Assembly (NCBI GenBank): GCA_023128595.1
Contig: JAGMDR010000026.1
Location: 1 to 32,361 of the forward strand
Source: Planctomycetota bacterium
GTDB taxonomy: Bacteria; Planctomycetota; Phycisphaerae; Sedimentisphaerales; Anaerobacaceae
Length of the DNA stretch: 32,361 nt
Direction: 5' to 3'
Program-made: the position numbers and the translations under genes
Notes under the pieces: generated by a model
What the model saw: the letters and a program-made list of their open reading frames with translations, nothing else
The model's database searches: none
Told to the model about the DNA's origin: nothing
In this document: piece by piece, positions 15,626 to 23,159 of the stretch
Position numbering within the stretch: the stretch's first letter is position 1
How the letters are laid out: every line of letters starts with the position of its first letter

Positions 15626-17977
15626 TCACTCAACTTTAATTGCCTCTGACGGACATAGGCTCTTGCAGGTCCCGCAGCGAATACATTTCTCGGTGTCGAT
15701 TTCGTGCTTTTGATACGGCTTGCTCTCGATGGCATCAGCGGGGCAGTGCTGAGCGCAGAGAGTGCAGCCGATGCAGTCGTCCGTCACCGAATATGTAATA
15801 AGAGCTTTGCATCTGCCGGCGGGACAGCGTTTGTCAAGATGAGCTTCGTACTCGCTGCGGAAGTACTCGATGGTGGAAAGGACCGGATTTGGCGCTGTTT
15901 TGCCCAGCCCACAGAGACTCGAATCGCGAATCATTTGAGCCAAGTGCTCGAGCTCGTCAATATCCGTCTTCTTGCCTTCGCCGGCGCACAGCCTTTCAAG
16001 AATATCGAGCATGCGCCGGGTCCCTATGCGACAGAAGGTGCATTTTCCGCAGGACTGATTTTGCGTAAATTCGATGAAGTACCTTGCGATATCGACCATA
16101 CAATCCGACTCATCGAGCACGACCATACCGCCGGAGCCCATCATCGCTCCGACATCTTTTAGAGACTCGTAGTCAACAGGCGTATGCGCCAGCGTGGCCG
16201 GGACGCATCCGCCGGAAGGCCCTCCTATCTGCACGGCTTTGAAGCGCAGCCCCCCTGCAATCCCCCCGCCGATGTCCTCCACGATCTGGTGCATTGAAAT
16301 ACCCATCGGCACCTCGATAAGTCCTCCTCGTGCGACCTTTCCGGCCAGGGCAAAAACCTTTGTCCCCTTGCTGGTGTCGGTTCCAAGGCGTGCGAATGCC
16401 TCTGCACCGTTTCGGATAATCCAAGGAACGATGGAGTATGTCTCGACGTTGCCGATAAGCGTTGGCTTTGCCCAGAGTCCTTTTTGGGCCGGGTACGGAG
16501 GCCGCAGCCGGGGCATACCCCGGCGTCCTTCAATGCTGGCGATGAGCGCGGTTTCTTCGCCGCATACGAACGCCCCGGCGCCGGCCACGATCCTCAGGTT
16601 CAGCGAAAAGCCGCCGGCCAAAATATTGTCGCCAAGGAACCCGCGTTCGCGACAACTGCTAATCGCTTGTCTGACGCGCTTGATTGCCAGGGGGTATTCT
16701 GCGCGAATATAGAGGTATCCTTCATCGGCGCCGACGGCATAAGCCGCTATGGCCATGCCTTCAAGAATCCGATATGGATAAGACTCCATCAGCATGCGGT
16801 CCATAAATGCCCCCGGGTCGCCCTCGTCTCCGTTGCAAATCAAGTATTTCTTTTCGGACTTGCTGCTGCTGACGGCGGACCATTTTCGATGTGTCTGGTA
16901 GCCGGCGCCTCCCCTGCCTCGCAGTCCGCTCTTTTCAATCTCTGCAATGATTTGCTCGGGCGCCAGCTCCTTGGCGCACTTCCGCAGGGCCTCAAATCCA
17001 TCGTTGCTCAAATACTCATCAAGGTCAACCGGGTCAATGCATCCGCAGTGCTCGGTAGCGATATGTACTTGTCTGTCCAGAAAGCCCGCGACCGGCCGAT
17101 CCCGCGCACCTACCGAATAACGTGTGACGGGCTCCCAGGCTTTGTCGGTAAGTATCTTATCCAGCATTGTGGATATGGCATTCTTGATTTTCGGCGTAAT
17201 TTTTTTCGGCTTGAAATGCCTAAGTACAATAGCTCTGGCATGCTCGGGGTGGATCCTTGCGTAACGAAACGAGGTCCCGCCGGCCATAGTCACTTCTACA
17301 ATGGGGGCCAGGAAGGACATCCCCGGACAGCCGACACTTTTGACCACGACCTGAGCAGAAGTTTCTTTAACAGCCTTTTTTAGTGCCTCATATACTTTGG
17401 CGCTGCCGCCGGCGACACAACTGGAACAGAGGCATATACGGATTTCGCCGAGTTGCTTGCCGGCTTCTATATGCTCCGGCGCCTCCTTTCGCTCAGTGCG
17501 AGCTTTTTCCTGCTCGATAAAATCCCTCAATACCGCCGGAACCCGCTCGCTGCTCAGGTACCCGTAAGTAATATCAGCAATCTGTATGGCAGGGGCAAGC
17601 ATACAGCATCCCAGACACGCCACTTTCTCAACGGTAAACATCTTCTCCGGGTCAGTATCGTCTCCGGCCGGGATATGGAGGTAGCGCTGAAAGGCGTCGT
17701 AAACCTGTTCGCCGCCCCTAACGTGGCAGGCCGTCCCGATGCAGACTCGAACCATATAACGCCCGGCCGGGTGATGTCTGAACTGGCTGTAAAAAGTCGA
17801 GACGCCGGCAATCGCCCCGGGAGTAATCTCGCTCACCTCGCAGACCCGCTCGAGGGCCTCTTTGGGCAGATACCCAAACTCGCCCTGAACGGCCTGGAGT
17901 ATCTCAAGCACCCTCTCGGCTCCGGTGCCGATTCTCTCAACGGCCCTGTCAACAGATGTCAAATCCAAGTCACTCAT
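15626..17977 (-). CDS. Fused NuoE-NuoF diaphorase (HydC-HydB/Bfu-type NADH-oxidising Fe-S flavoprotein)
   Basis: 783-aa fusion. Residues about 10-155 are NuoE, a thioredoxin-like [2Fe-2S] domain with CIGTAC and CLGCC. Residues about 172-255 are a second thioredoxin-like domain with CLCSSC, but the second half reads C-x3-S (GCPGMS), so one usual ligand is Ser. The NuoF core has the FMN/NADH loops GLRGRGGAGYQ (about 350), NGDEGDPGAFMDR and GAGAFVCGEETALIASIEG (about 461), then the N3-type [4Fe-4S] site SCGKCTFC...CGLG (about 640-690). The C-terminus has two ferredoxin motifs, CIGCTLCAQHCP and CIRCGTCKSLCP. This layout matches HydB/BfuB of bifurcating hydrogenases and transhydrogenases with the NuoE-like subunit fused on. 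No hydrogenase or formate dehydrogenase subunit is nearby. No clear Shine-Dalgarno is seen, and the gap from the upstream gene is 16 bp. Confidence 0.92.
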   Translation of the reverse strand: MSDLDLTSVDRAVERIGTGAERVLEILQAVQGEFGYLPKEALERVCEVSEITPGAIAGVSTFYSQFRHHPAGRYMVRVCIGTACHVRGGEQVYDAFQRYLHIPAGDDTDPEKMFTVEKVACLGCCMLAPAIQIADITYGYLSSERVPAVLRDFIEQEKARTERKEAPEHIEAGKQLGEIRICLCSSCVAGGSAKVYEALKKAVKETSAQVVVKSVGCPGMSFLAPIVEVTMAGGTSFRYARIHPEHARAIVLRHFKPKKITPKIKNAISTMLDKILTDKAWEPVTRYSVGARDRPVAGFLDRQVHIATEHCGCIDPVDLDEYLSNDGFEALRKCAKELAPEQIIAEIEKSGLRGRGGAGYQTHRKWSAVSSSKSEKKYLICNGDEGDPGAFMDRMLMESYPYRILEGMAIAAYAVGADEGYLYIRAEYPLAIKRVRQAISSCRERGFLGDNILAGGFSLNLRIVAGAGAFVCGEETALIASIEGRRGMPRLRPPYPAQKGLWAKPTLIGNVETYSIVPWIIRNGAEAFARLGTDTSKGTKVFALAGKVARGGLIEVPMGISMHQIVEDIGGGIAGGLRFKAVQIGGPSGGCVPATLAHTPVDYESLKDVGAMMGSGGMVVLDESDCMVDIARYFIEFTQNQSCGKCTFCRIGTRRMLDILERLCAGEGKKTDIDELEHLAQMIRDSSLCGLGKTAPNPVLSTIEYFRSEYEAHLDKRCPAGRCKALITYSVTDDCIGCTLCAQHCPADAIESKPYQKHEIDTEKCIRCGTCKSLCPSEAIKVE

Positions 17978-17993
17978 AAGAGATTAAGCGTTA

Positions 17994-19763
17994 TCAAGGC
18001 TCCTGTGTTGTCTCTTCTTTACCTATGCAATAGAGATTCTCTACTCCTCGTATGTAGATGCGGCCATCCACAAAGGCCGGCGAGGCGCAGCATTCCTCGC
18101 CCAGCTCACACCTGGCCAGCTCGTTATATTTTGGCAAGACCTCGGCAATTATCATAATGCCCTTCTCGGTAAGCAGATACAGCTTATCACCAACAAGACT
18201 TGGCGAAGCGAGAAAGCTGTCTCTGCCCTCACCTATATCCTCCTCCCAGAGTTTCTCACCGTCGGCAGCCTTAAAGCAGAGCGCCAATCCGTCGGAGTTC
18301 AGTATGAAGACAAACTCACCGTTGCCAATCGGACTGCAAATATCGGGAGCGGGCTCATCGAGGCTCCAGGCGATGTGCGTCTTAGTGACGTCACCCTTGC
18401 CGTCGGTCCGTATCGCAACTGTTTTGCTGTATGGCTCTATGACAAATGTCAGTCCGTTGGCATAGATTGGAGTCGGTGCGACGTCGCCTGCCAGGCATTC
18501 GGCCCGCCAGATTTCGGCACCGCTGTTAGGTTCGTATGCTATTACCCAGGGGTCGGCGGCGGTGATTATCTGGGGCCCGCTGTCGGTCCGGGCCACTATC
18601 GGCGTACTCCAGGAATTCGCAACCGGGCGTTTGGCCTGCCACACGACCCGGCCGGAGAATCCATCCAAGGCTATCAGCTTGGACTTTTCGGACTCGGTGT
18701 CTCCCTGGTCATACTGAATTAAAAGCAGGTTACGATACATCTCGAGCGAAGAGGCATAGCCATAGACATTGTCCGGCGTGCCCAGATTCTTAGACCAGAA
18801 ACTTCGTCCGGAAAAGTCGAAACAGGCCAGATCACCGGTTACAAAGATTGCAAAAACTCGTTTGCCGTCCGTTGTGACGGTGGGGGCGGCCCAGCCTGTG
18901 TCCTCCATCACTTCAACCGGCTCTTCGTTGGGCTTGAGCGGGGCCCTCTTGACGTCGCCGGTCCACAAAAGCTCGCCCGAAAGCGCATCAAAGCAAAATA
19001 CGTTGAGCCGGTTTGGGTCACCGCCTGAGAGGAAAAGGCGGTCGCCCCAGACAACAGGTGAATTATGCCCGGCGACCGGCACCTTAGTTTTCCAGAGAAT
19101 CCCTTTTCCCGATTTGCCGTCCCAGCTCTCGGGCATGTTTACATCAGCGCTAATCCCAGCCCCTTCGGGCCCGCGGAAGCGATGCCAGTTCCGACTAATC
19201 TTCTCCGGCGTCGGATATGAATCGGCTGCTGCATCGGTCGCGCGAAAGTCAATGCGGGGGCCTATTGCAAGAAACAGCATCACCGCCCCGGCCAGCCCCA
19301 AAGCAGCAGCCACGGACCACCGGGCCAGCATGGCCTGGCGGATTTGCTCGGAAGCCGCGCCCTGCTGGGGCTGCGGCGCCGGCATTTTCTCCTTGAAGGT
19401 ACCCGCCCACTTGATGCCAATGACGAATACCGACAGAGAAGCCAGGAGCAGGTAGCTGCCTGTGCGGGAAAAATCCAGCACTCGAAACATCGCCCGCCTG
19501 AACTCCAGGTCCAAACGGCGAATCTCCTCTAACAAGGCCTGCTCATCGTCAGGCTGGTTGCTAATTTCTATCCTCAGATTCTCCAGTTTCTTTTCCCATC
19601 TCGTCTCGTGCACGCGGCCCCGAATGTAATTTCCAACGATAAGTGCAAGTACAATGACGGAGAACACCGCGCCGACTAAGGCCGTGGCGACCGCGCTTCG
19701 GTGCCACGCGCTCACAGCCTGAACGTCCCCGGAAGTGTTGTTATCAGGAGATTTCATCTTCAA
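17994..19763 (-). CDS. Membrane-anchored PQQ-like (BamB-like) beta-propeller protein with three N-terminal spans
   Basis: 589-aa protein. Hydrophobic spans lie at about 23-46, 102-120 and 148-168, with a charged, helical segment (about 52-92) between the first two. From about 195 a beta-propeller begins with WHRFRGPEGAG and contains repeated blades of the type L-x-C/A-x-D-x2-SGELLW and WQAKRPV. The blades are of the PQQ-enzyme/BamB family. I see none of the paired cysteines or the heme CxxCH motif of PQQ alcohol dehydrogenases, so a structural or binding role is as likely as catalysis. The propeller should face the periplasm. The start is TTG at 19763, overlapping the TGA of the polyferredoxin gene as TTGA, with AAGG seven bases upstream; an ATG two codons later (19757) is the alternative. 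Its position between a polyferredoxin and the diaphorase suggests a part in the same complex. Confidence 0.85.
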   Translation of the reverse strand: MKMKSPDNNTSGDVQAVSAWHRSAVATALVGAVFSVIVLALIVGNYIRGRVHETRWEKKLENLRIEISNQPDDEQALLEEIRRLDLEFRRAMFRVLDFSRTGSYLLLASLSVFVIGIKWAGTFKEKMPAPQPQQGAASEQIRQAMLARWSVAAALGLAGAVMLFLAIGPRIDFRATDAAADSYPTPEKISRNWHRFRGPEGAGISADVNMPESWDGKSGKGILWKTKVPVAGHNSPVVWGDRLFLSGGDPNRLNVFCFDALSGELLWTGDVKRAPLKPNEEPVEVMEDTGWAAPTVTTDGKRVFAIFVTGDLACFDFSGRSFWSKNLGTPDNVYGYASSLEMYRNLLLIQYDQGDTESEKSKLIALDGFSGRVVWQAKRPVANSWSTPIVARTDSGPQIITAADPWVIAYEPNSGAEIWRAECLAGDVAPTPIYANGLTFVIEPYSKTVAIRTDGKGDVTKTHIAWSLDEPAPDICSPIGNGEFVFILNSDGLALCFKAADGEKLWEEDIGEGRDSFLASPSLVGDKLYLLTEKGIMIIAEVLPKYNELARCELGEECCASPAFVDGRIYIRGVENLYCIGKEETTQEP

Positions 19764-21106
19764 CTGATTGCCTTGTCTTTCTTGCTAAGCCTCAGGCGTT
19801 CCCTGGGGCAGTGCTTGAAACATCGGCCGCAGGCCAGGCAGCCGGCCCTATCGGCCTCGTAATCCGTCCTTTGACGCCAGACGGAGACGGCGGTGAGCTT
19901 GACGCCGATCACGAGTCCCATAAATCCGCCGAGAAGCCAGCCGCCAATAGCGAACTGCCCGCGGACGCCTGAAGCCTCTTCGTAAAGGTCTTTGACTTCT
20001 CGGCCTGTTGCTCTAAAAGCTAAGCTGGCATCCGTAGTCCCTTCAACTTCGCCCGCTTCTTCCAGGTAGATGCGCTCGGCCAATCGGACCGTCGAATGCA
20101 TCCGGGACGTTACGTTTTTGAACCGGGCGCCGGCCCACCCACAAAAAAGTATCAGAACAGGCAGCAGAAGAATCAACAACGCCAGTGTCTTTTTGCCTCT
20201 AACATACTCGGTGGCAGACCATTCGTCCGCGGGCTTTCTGATAGCGCCAAAAGGACAGGCATCCTCACACAGCCTGCACCCAATGCACTCATCGGGCGTG
20301 ATAGTTACGCGCCATCTCGAGAGGCGTGAAAGCTGCCTGAGAATCACACCATAGGGACAGAAGAACCGGCAGTAAGGGCGCCCTATGAACAGGCCCACCA
20401 CGAGGAAGCAGGCCCCGATTATCAGGATGTTCAGATTACCACTCAGGCGGAAAAATGAAACAAACGGGTCATATCTGCATATCAAAAACGCGCTGCCCGT
20501 GGCAGCAAAGAGGACCGCCAGGCCCAGGTAGAGGTAGGCAAAGACCCGCAGACCGCTCGCCAGCCAGTCGGGCACCGAGACCGGACGCAGCAGAACCAAA
20601 TCCTGGATCGCGCCGAGGGGACAAACGGCCGAACAAAAGACCCTACCGAAGAAAAGCGTAAATATAAGCGGCAGCAGGAAAAAGGCCGAAACCGTAATCG
20701 GCACCGCATAGTCGCGGTCAAAAATCGACAGAACAATGTTCTGAATCGCGCCTATGGGACAGACGCAGCCTTTCCGCCAGAAGCCGAAATAGACCAGCGA
20801 GAACACCATCAGAACAAATATCGCCCGCCGGCTGCGCATCTTCAAAACCAGGTATGAGGCCAGGATGAGCGCTGCCAGAAGGACCGCAACATCTATATAT
20901 TCGTAGATACTCTGGCGTGGATGAGGGGCAGCAGGGCTGGGCGGCAGATCATAGCCGCTTTCAAATTCGGGCGGCGGAAAGCGTTGCGGCGCGGCTATCT
21001 TGGCCGTGTTTTCACGGGCTGGAAGCCCGTGCCGACCTGATACAACCGCGCACAGGTTCACAACGACGGCTGTGGCGATTATGATATGGCCGAAGCGTAT
21101 CATCAA
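19760..21106 (-). CDS. NapH/NosR-like membrane polyferredoxin
   Basis: 448-aa integral membrane protein with about eight hydrophobic spans. It carries the paired membrane-edge motifs typical of the NapH/NosR/CcoG group: CVCPIGAIQN, CSAVCPLGAIQD and CRFFCPYGVI. A soluble-type ferredoxin motif CIGCRLCEDACPFGAI follows, and a final CLACGRCFKHCP is near the C-terminus. Such proteins pass electrons between a quinol or cytoplasmic donor and periplasmic Fe-S partners. It overlaps the preceding Tat ferredoxin gene by 4 bp (ATGA) and the next propeller gene at its stop, indicating translational coupling. Longer than NapH (about 290 aa) because of a central extension with a Glu-rich loop and an extra last span. 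An interspersed hairpin repeat (21013-21031) is translated inside residues 26-31, in the loop after the first span. Confidence 0.9.
   Translation of the reverse strand: MMIRFGHIIIATAVVVNLCAVVSGRHGLPARENTAKIAAPQRFPPPEFESGYDLPPSPAAPHPRQSIYEYIDVAVLLAALILASYLVLKMRSRRAIFVLMVFSLVYFGFWRKGCVCPIGAIQNIVLSIFDRDYAVPITVSAFFLLPLIFTLFFGRVFCSAVCPLGAIQDLVLLRPVSVPDWLASGLRVFAYLYLGLAVLFAATGSAFLICRYDPFVSFFRLSGNLNILIIGACFLVVGLFIGRPYCRFFCPYGVILRQLSRLSRWRVTITPDECIGCRLCEDACPFGAIRKPADEWSATEYVRGKKTLALLILLLPVLILFCGWAGARFKNVTSRMHSTVRLAERIYLEEAGEVEGTTDASLAFRATGREVKDLYEEASGVRGQFAIGGWLLGGFMGLVIGVKLTAVSVWRQRTDYEADRAGCLACGRCFKHCPRERLRLSKKDKAIS
21013..21031. repeat. 19-nt hairpin repeat (8-bp stem, GGA loop), inside the polyferredoxin gene
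   Basis: CACGGGCT/GGA/AGCCCGTG is a perfect 8-bp stem with a 3-base loop. It belongs to the same family as the repeats at 21881-21935, 22985-23055, 23111-23129 and 24560-24578. It is translated in frame as HGLPAR shortly after the first membrane span of the polyferredoxin. Bases 21003-21012 on its left (GCCGTGTTTT) resemble the linker and arm of a second hairpin, as if this were a decayed twin copy. Confidence 0.75.
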
Positions 21107-21669
21107 GCGTGGCCCACCTTCTTAAGTATGTAAGGCCTCTCTGCGGGAACACGCTTGAATGCCCCTGAAGGACAAGCTGCAGCAATGGAACATTCATTGC
21201 AATTCAAGCAGCGATCGTGACGTACCTGAAGAAACAGCGCGCCGTTGCCGAAAGTCATGCAGCCTTTGACGCATTTGCCGCAGCCGATACATAATGATTC
21301 GTCAATCGTGTACTCGTAATAGGGGTCCTCGATATACTTTCGCTTTATCGCGCCGGTAGGACAGCTTTGATTCTCCGCTCCCTCGGTGATGTCATAGGGT
21401 TCGGGCTCGAAGAAGCCGAAACATATCTCGCAGTATCCGCAGATTTCAAAATCGTGCGTACACTTAACCGCGGACTCTTCCAGCACACACCGTGTCGCAC
21501 AGTTGCCGCAGGCAATGCATATATTCGGATCAATCTGCCAGAGAGTACGGGTCTTTCCAAGCCTGCCTGCCAATAAGCCTGCCAATCCACCGAGGCCGGC
21601 CAAACAGGTCCCAAAAAAACCATTTCTTAGCAAATTACGTCTGGAAATATCGTTCTTATTCTCAGCCAT
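21103..21669 (-). CDS. Tat-exported ferredoxin with four [4Fe-4S] sites (NapG/DmsB-like)
   Basis: 188-aa electron-transfer protein. The N-terminus has a twin-arginine motif (SRRNLLRNG, 9-17) and a Gly/Leu-rich hydrophobic segment up to about residue 35, so it should be exported folded and may stay anchored. Four cysteine sets follow: C51-x2-C-x2-C-x3-C; C77/C80/C83 with C103 (CPTG); C127-x2-C-x2-C-x3-C; and C154-x2-C-x2-C-x5-C166. That gives about sixteen ligands for four clusters, as in NapG and DmsB-type subunits. The second set has a long insert, with an FGFFEPEP stretch between C83 and C103. It overlaps the polyferredoxin gene by four bases, the usual NapG-NapH pairing, so the two most likely form one electron-transfer unit. 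Confidence 0.9.
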   Translation of the reverse strand: MAENKNDISRRNLLRNGFFGTCLAGLGGLAGLLAGRLGKTRTLWQIDPNICIACGNCATRCVLEESAVKCTHDFEICGYCEICFGFFEPEPYDITEGAENQSCPTGAIKRKYIEDPYYEYTIDESLCIGCGKCVKGCMTFGNGALFLQVRHDRCLNCNECSIAAACPSGAFKRVPAERPYILKKVGHA

Positions 21670-21672
21670 CGT

Positions 21673-21957
21673 TTATTCTTTCAAATTCTCCTTTGCAGAC
21701 GAAGCCCGTGGCAGACGGCACGTCTCGAAAAGCTCGCAGCCCTTACAGAGTCCGTCATTGATGCAAATACCTTCTCGCATTAACCTGTATCTTTTGGCAA
21801 GAAGTGAGCCTGCCCCCGCACACAAGAGCGCCAAAGAGGCGTACCTCAGCGCGCCAATAAACAACTGCCGACGGCTCGCTGTGGCATCGGCATCCTGCCG
21901 ATGATTTCGAAAACACGGGCAGGATGCCCGTGCTACATTTTCAAAACGGCTGCCCAT
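21673..21957 (-). CDS. Small Tat-type membrane-anchored four-cysteine protein
   Basis: 94-aa protein, family not recognised. A twin-arginine motif SRRQLF (28-33) precedes a hydrophobic segment (about 34-53). The mature part is short and contains C65-x5-C71-x2-C74-x5-C80, followed by RLPRAS, a compact pattern that could bind an Fe-S cluster or another metal. Residues about 8-26 are translated from the twin-hairpin repeat at 21881-21935, so the n-region before the Tat motif is unusually long. Its ATG overlaps the TAA stop of the NHL gene (TAATG), and the Tat ferredoxin gene starts three bases after its own stop. The operon position and export signal suggest that it serves the periplasmic side of the ferredoxin/polyferredoxin unit. 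Confidence 0.75.
   Translation of the reverse strand: MGSRFENVARASCPCFRNHRQDADATASRRQLFIGALRYASLALLCAGAGSLLAKRYRLMREGICINDGLCKGCELFETCRLPRASSAKENLKE
21881..21935. repeat. Twin-hairpin (REPIN-like) repeat, copy 1, inside a coding region
   Basis: Two 19-nt hairpins, CATCGGCA/TCC/TGCCGATG (21885-21903) and CACGGGCA/GGA/TGCCCGTG (21914-21932), are separated by 10 bp and flanked by GTGG and CTAC. The two hairpins are near reverse complements of one another (15 of 19 positions) and their loops are complementary. The whole element is translated in the N-terminal part of the 94-aa Tat-type protein. Confidence 0.85.
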
Positions 21958-23078
21958 TATCCTGCCTTTTTCCTGCTATAGACTCTGACAAGGTTCTTAA
22001 CGGTGTCCAGCACGAAAACACGCCCTTTGGCATCGACGGCAATGTCGAAACCTACGGCCTGACCCTGGGCGGGGAATTCGCAAACGGCGGCGGCACCGCC
22101 TTCGATTAATTGCTCGGGCCCGGCCACGACACCGGCGAAAACACCCTCCACATCGTAAATCTTGACCCTTATCAGGCCCTTTTCACAGGTGACAAAACTT
22201 TCATCTTCAAGTATGGCGAAATTCACCGGATTGCAGCACCCGCAGAAGCCTTCCACACTCCGCGAGAACTGGCCCCAGTAAAACTCAAGATCACCATCGA
22301 ACGTGTAGGCTTCAATACGATGCCGTCCGGGATTGACCACTCGCAGCAGTCCGTCACGGGCAACTGCAAGGTCGAAATAAGGACTCCGTATCACGAAACC
22401 CGGAATATTCCTGTCCTCATCTCTGGCGCCGATGCGGTTGATTAACTTGCCCGCGGTATCATAGTGCAGGACAATGCGATTGCCGGCATCGGCGACAAAC
22501 ACATCATTTTTCGAGACGGCTATACTTGTCAAAACAGCCTTTTCACCAAGACTGTCCCAGGTTGCCAGTTGATTGCCTTGTCTTTCATAGACTTCGACGT
22601 GGTTTCTCATCCCAATGTATATCTCGCCGGCCTGCGAGACCGCCAGAGATCTCGGCTTATCTGTCAGTTGCACCTTACCGACCAGATTGCCGGTTTCGCC
22701 GAACATGTGAACGGCCTTGTCTCCGGCCACGTAAAGGGACCCCTCCGGGCCCACTACAATAGCGCTTGAACCGGCAAAGCCGGTACTGATTGGCCGGCCC
22801 GATTCTTCGTACAGAATCAGGTTCGGGTCAATCTTCGCCATGTCTTTAATATCATAGGTGAACTGTTTTCCAAGACCGCTGCCGCTTTCGCCCGTCACGT
22901 CAAGCCGCCACACGGCCACAACGCAAATAATAATAGCCACTCCAACGAGCAGCCCCACCAATACGTTTTCCGTTGTCGCTCCCGGTGGCACGGCCTTCGT
23001 AGCATCGGCATCCTGCCGATGATTTGGAAAAACACGGCCAGGATGGCCGTGCCACAAATCGATCTCATTTCTTACCAT
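21957..23078 (-). CDS. Membrane-anchored NHL-repeat beta-propeller protein
   Basis: 373-aa protein. A single hydrophobic span (about 39-57) anchors a periplasmic domain made of NHL-type blades, with repeated patterns such as GPEGSLYVA, SKNDVFVADAGNRIVLHYD, ARDGLLRVVNPGRHRIEAYTF and DAKGRVFVLDTVKNLVRVYS. A cysteine cluster FCGCCNP sits in the loop of one blade (about residues 275-281), with further single cysteines nearby (VTCEKG and VCEFP). No heme-binding CxxCH is present. The twin-hairpin repeat at 22985-23055 is translated across residues about 9-31, before the span. I chose the ATG at 23078; a GTG at 23096 is in frame, and both have poor ribosome sites. A start downstream of the repeat (TTG near residue 40) cannot be excluded. 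Encoded directly before the exported Fe-S proteins. Confidence 0.85.
   Translation of the reverse strand: MVRNEIDLWHGHPGRVFPNHRQDADATKAVPPGATTENVLVGLLVGVAIIICVVAVWRLDVTGESGSGLGKQFTYDIKDMAKIDPNLILYEESGRPISTGFAGSSAIVVGPEGSLYVAGDKAVHMFGETGNLVGKVQLTDKPRSLAVSQAGEIYIGMRNHVEVYERQGNQLATWDSLGEKAVLTSIAVSKNDVFVADAGNRIVLHYDTAGKLINRIGARDEDRNIPGFVIRSPYFDLAVARDGLLRVVNPGRHRIEAYTFDGDLEFYWGQFSRSVEGFCGCCNPVNFAILEDESFVTCEKGLIRVKIYDVEGVFAGVVAGPEQLIEGGAAAVCEFPAQGQAVGFDIAVDAKGRVFVLDTVKNLVRVYSRKKAG
22985..23055. repeat. Twin-hairpin (REPIN-like) repeat, copy 2, with extra outer stem
   Basis: The hairpin CATCGGCA/TCC/TGCCGATG (23003-23021) is identical to that of copy 1, and CACGGCCA/GGA/TGGCCGTG (23033-23051) is its partner, 11 bp apart. 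An additional arm, GTGGCACGGCC at 22985-22995, pairs perfectly with GGCCGTGCCAC at 23045-23055, giving an alternative long stem. The spacer is one base longer than in copy 1, so the partner hairpin is read in a different frame while HRQDADAT is shared. It lies inside the NHL gene. Confidence 0.85.
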
Positions 23079-23110
23079 TTCTGCACTCAAAATCACACAA
23101 AATCCAATTA

Positions 23111-23129
23111 CATCGCGTGGAAGGCGATG
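23111..23129. repeat. 19-nt hairpin repeat, diverged copy, intergenic
   Basis: CATCGCGT/GGA/AGGCGATG has the family's 19-nt length, GGA loop and CAT...ATG ends, followed by CCAC, with one mismatch in the 8-bp stem. It lies in the short gap between the NHL gene and the upstream propeller gene. Confidence 0.6.
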
Positions 23130-23159
23130 CCACAGCTCACATTCAACCCGACGAGGCTG

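Noticed and set aside
14042-17977. [FeFe]-hydrogenase HydABC or complex I
   Set aside because: The HydB/HydC-like parts are present, but no H-cluster motifs, no NuoG molybdopterin-type domain and no membrane Nuo subunits are encoded.
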